Below, one piece after another: positions 63,554-64,000 of a stretch of 64,000 nt of DNA. Made by a program: the position numbers and the translations under genes. The DNA lies in contig JAQGEQ010000344.1 of NCBI GenBank assembly GCA_034620365.1, positions 248,001-312,000 of the forward strand, written 5' to 3'. Under the pieces are notes generated by a model. That model was not told the origin of the DNA and did no database searches. It saw nothing but the letters and a program-made list of their open reading frames with translations. Numbering within the stretch: the stretch's first letter is position 1; every line of letters starts with the position of its first letter. The DNA is from Pegea sp. RAD2-039. Lineage: Eukaryota; Chordata; Thaliacea; Salpida; Salpidae.

Positions 63554-64000
63554 ACTTTTTGTTGTTTCGTTTTATTAGTTTTTTTTGTTCTTTTTTTTTT
63601 TTTGGATTAAATTTGCATTTTAACAACTTTACTTTCAAACAATTCAAATGATTCTGAAACGTTAATTGAAATGAGAGATTTATAATATTGTTTTTGCTTT
63701 AATTCATCTGATATTTTTTCACTTTGAAATTATTTATTCATTTTTATCAAATTTATTTCTTTACTTGATATTTAAATTCGGCTAAAATTAAAATGAAAAA
63801 TTTTTAAGGTTAATTTTTTTTGATCAAATAATTGAAATATTTTTGAATTTTTTTGATCTTCTTCTTTTATCATTCTTGAATTTTATATTTATGGGTTAGT
63901 CGATCATATTCTCGTTGAAGAATAATCGAAAGTTGAAAAAACAAAAAGATTTTCACAAAATTTCTAATAAATTGAAAAACTTAGATATTTTATTTACAAG
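63554..64000. other. AT-rich sequence at the window end
   Basis: Low-complexity A/T tracts. No gene recognised. Confidence 0.5.

Overview
This is a eukaryotic, animal nuclear window. It is AT-rich and carries multi-exon genes with GT-AG introns, many only about 50 bp long. The gene set (SUZ12, NHERF, CAPN15, ICE2, an RGK GTPase, astacin) is metazoan. Compact genes, tiny introns, a possible polycistron and an extreme abundance of the palindrome TGACGTCA make me favour a tunicate (ascidian), but this is inference and not proven by the sequence.

Layout. 0-5 kb: two minus-strand genes, an astacin metalloprotease with three ShKT domains (1554-3200) and an RGK-type Ras GTPase (4122-4945, N-terminus unresolved). 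5.9-27.7 kb: a tandem segmental duplication with a period of about 10.2 kb. Each copy holds an eight-finger C2H2 zinc-finger gene, a fragment of a LINE reverse transcriptase, an intronless SLC43A3-like transporter gene and the first exon of an NHERF-type PDZ scaffold gene. Arrays of a 113-bp satellite lie at both ends and at the junction. Only the second NHERF first exon lies directly next to the rest of that gene (26076-28660). 31.4-43.8 kb: CAPN15-like calpain, ICE2/NARG2 and PSMC3 (26S proteasome ATPase) on the plus strand, with ICE2 and PSMC3 only 68 bp apart, then a convergent ankyrin-DHHC palmitoyltransferase gene on the minus strand. 46-63.5 kb: two inverted beta-1,3-glycosyltransferase (GT31) genes with near-identical catalytic exons but different membrane-anchor exons. 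Between them lie the largest 113-bp array (49.5-52.6 kb), a SUZ12 gene on the minus strand (52.9-56.1 kb) and a tRNA-derived SINE-like element (about 57.8-58.2 kb).

Two observations dominate. First, TGACGTCA, often within TGATGACGTCATCA, occurs roughly 95 times by my manual count, in exons, introns and flanks of the GC-richer genes, yet is absent from long AT-rich stretches. Second, the 113-bp satellite appears to have mediated the tandem duplication, and the glycosyltransferase pair looks homogenised by gene conversion.

The genes do not form one pathway. They include chromatin and transcription factors (SUZ12, ICE2, zinc fingers), protein turnover and modification (PSMC3, CAPN15, DHHC), and membrane or secretory functions (SLC43A3, NHERF, GT31, astacin). 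Exon models were assembled by hand from splice sites. The CAPN15, PSMC3, NHERF, SUZ12 and both GT31 models each sum to an intact reading frame.
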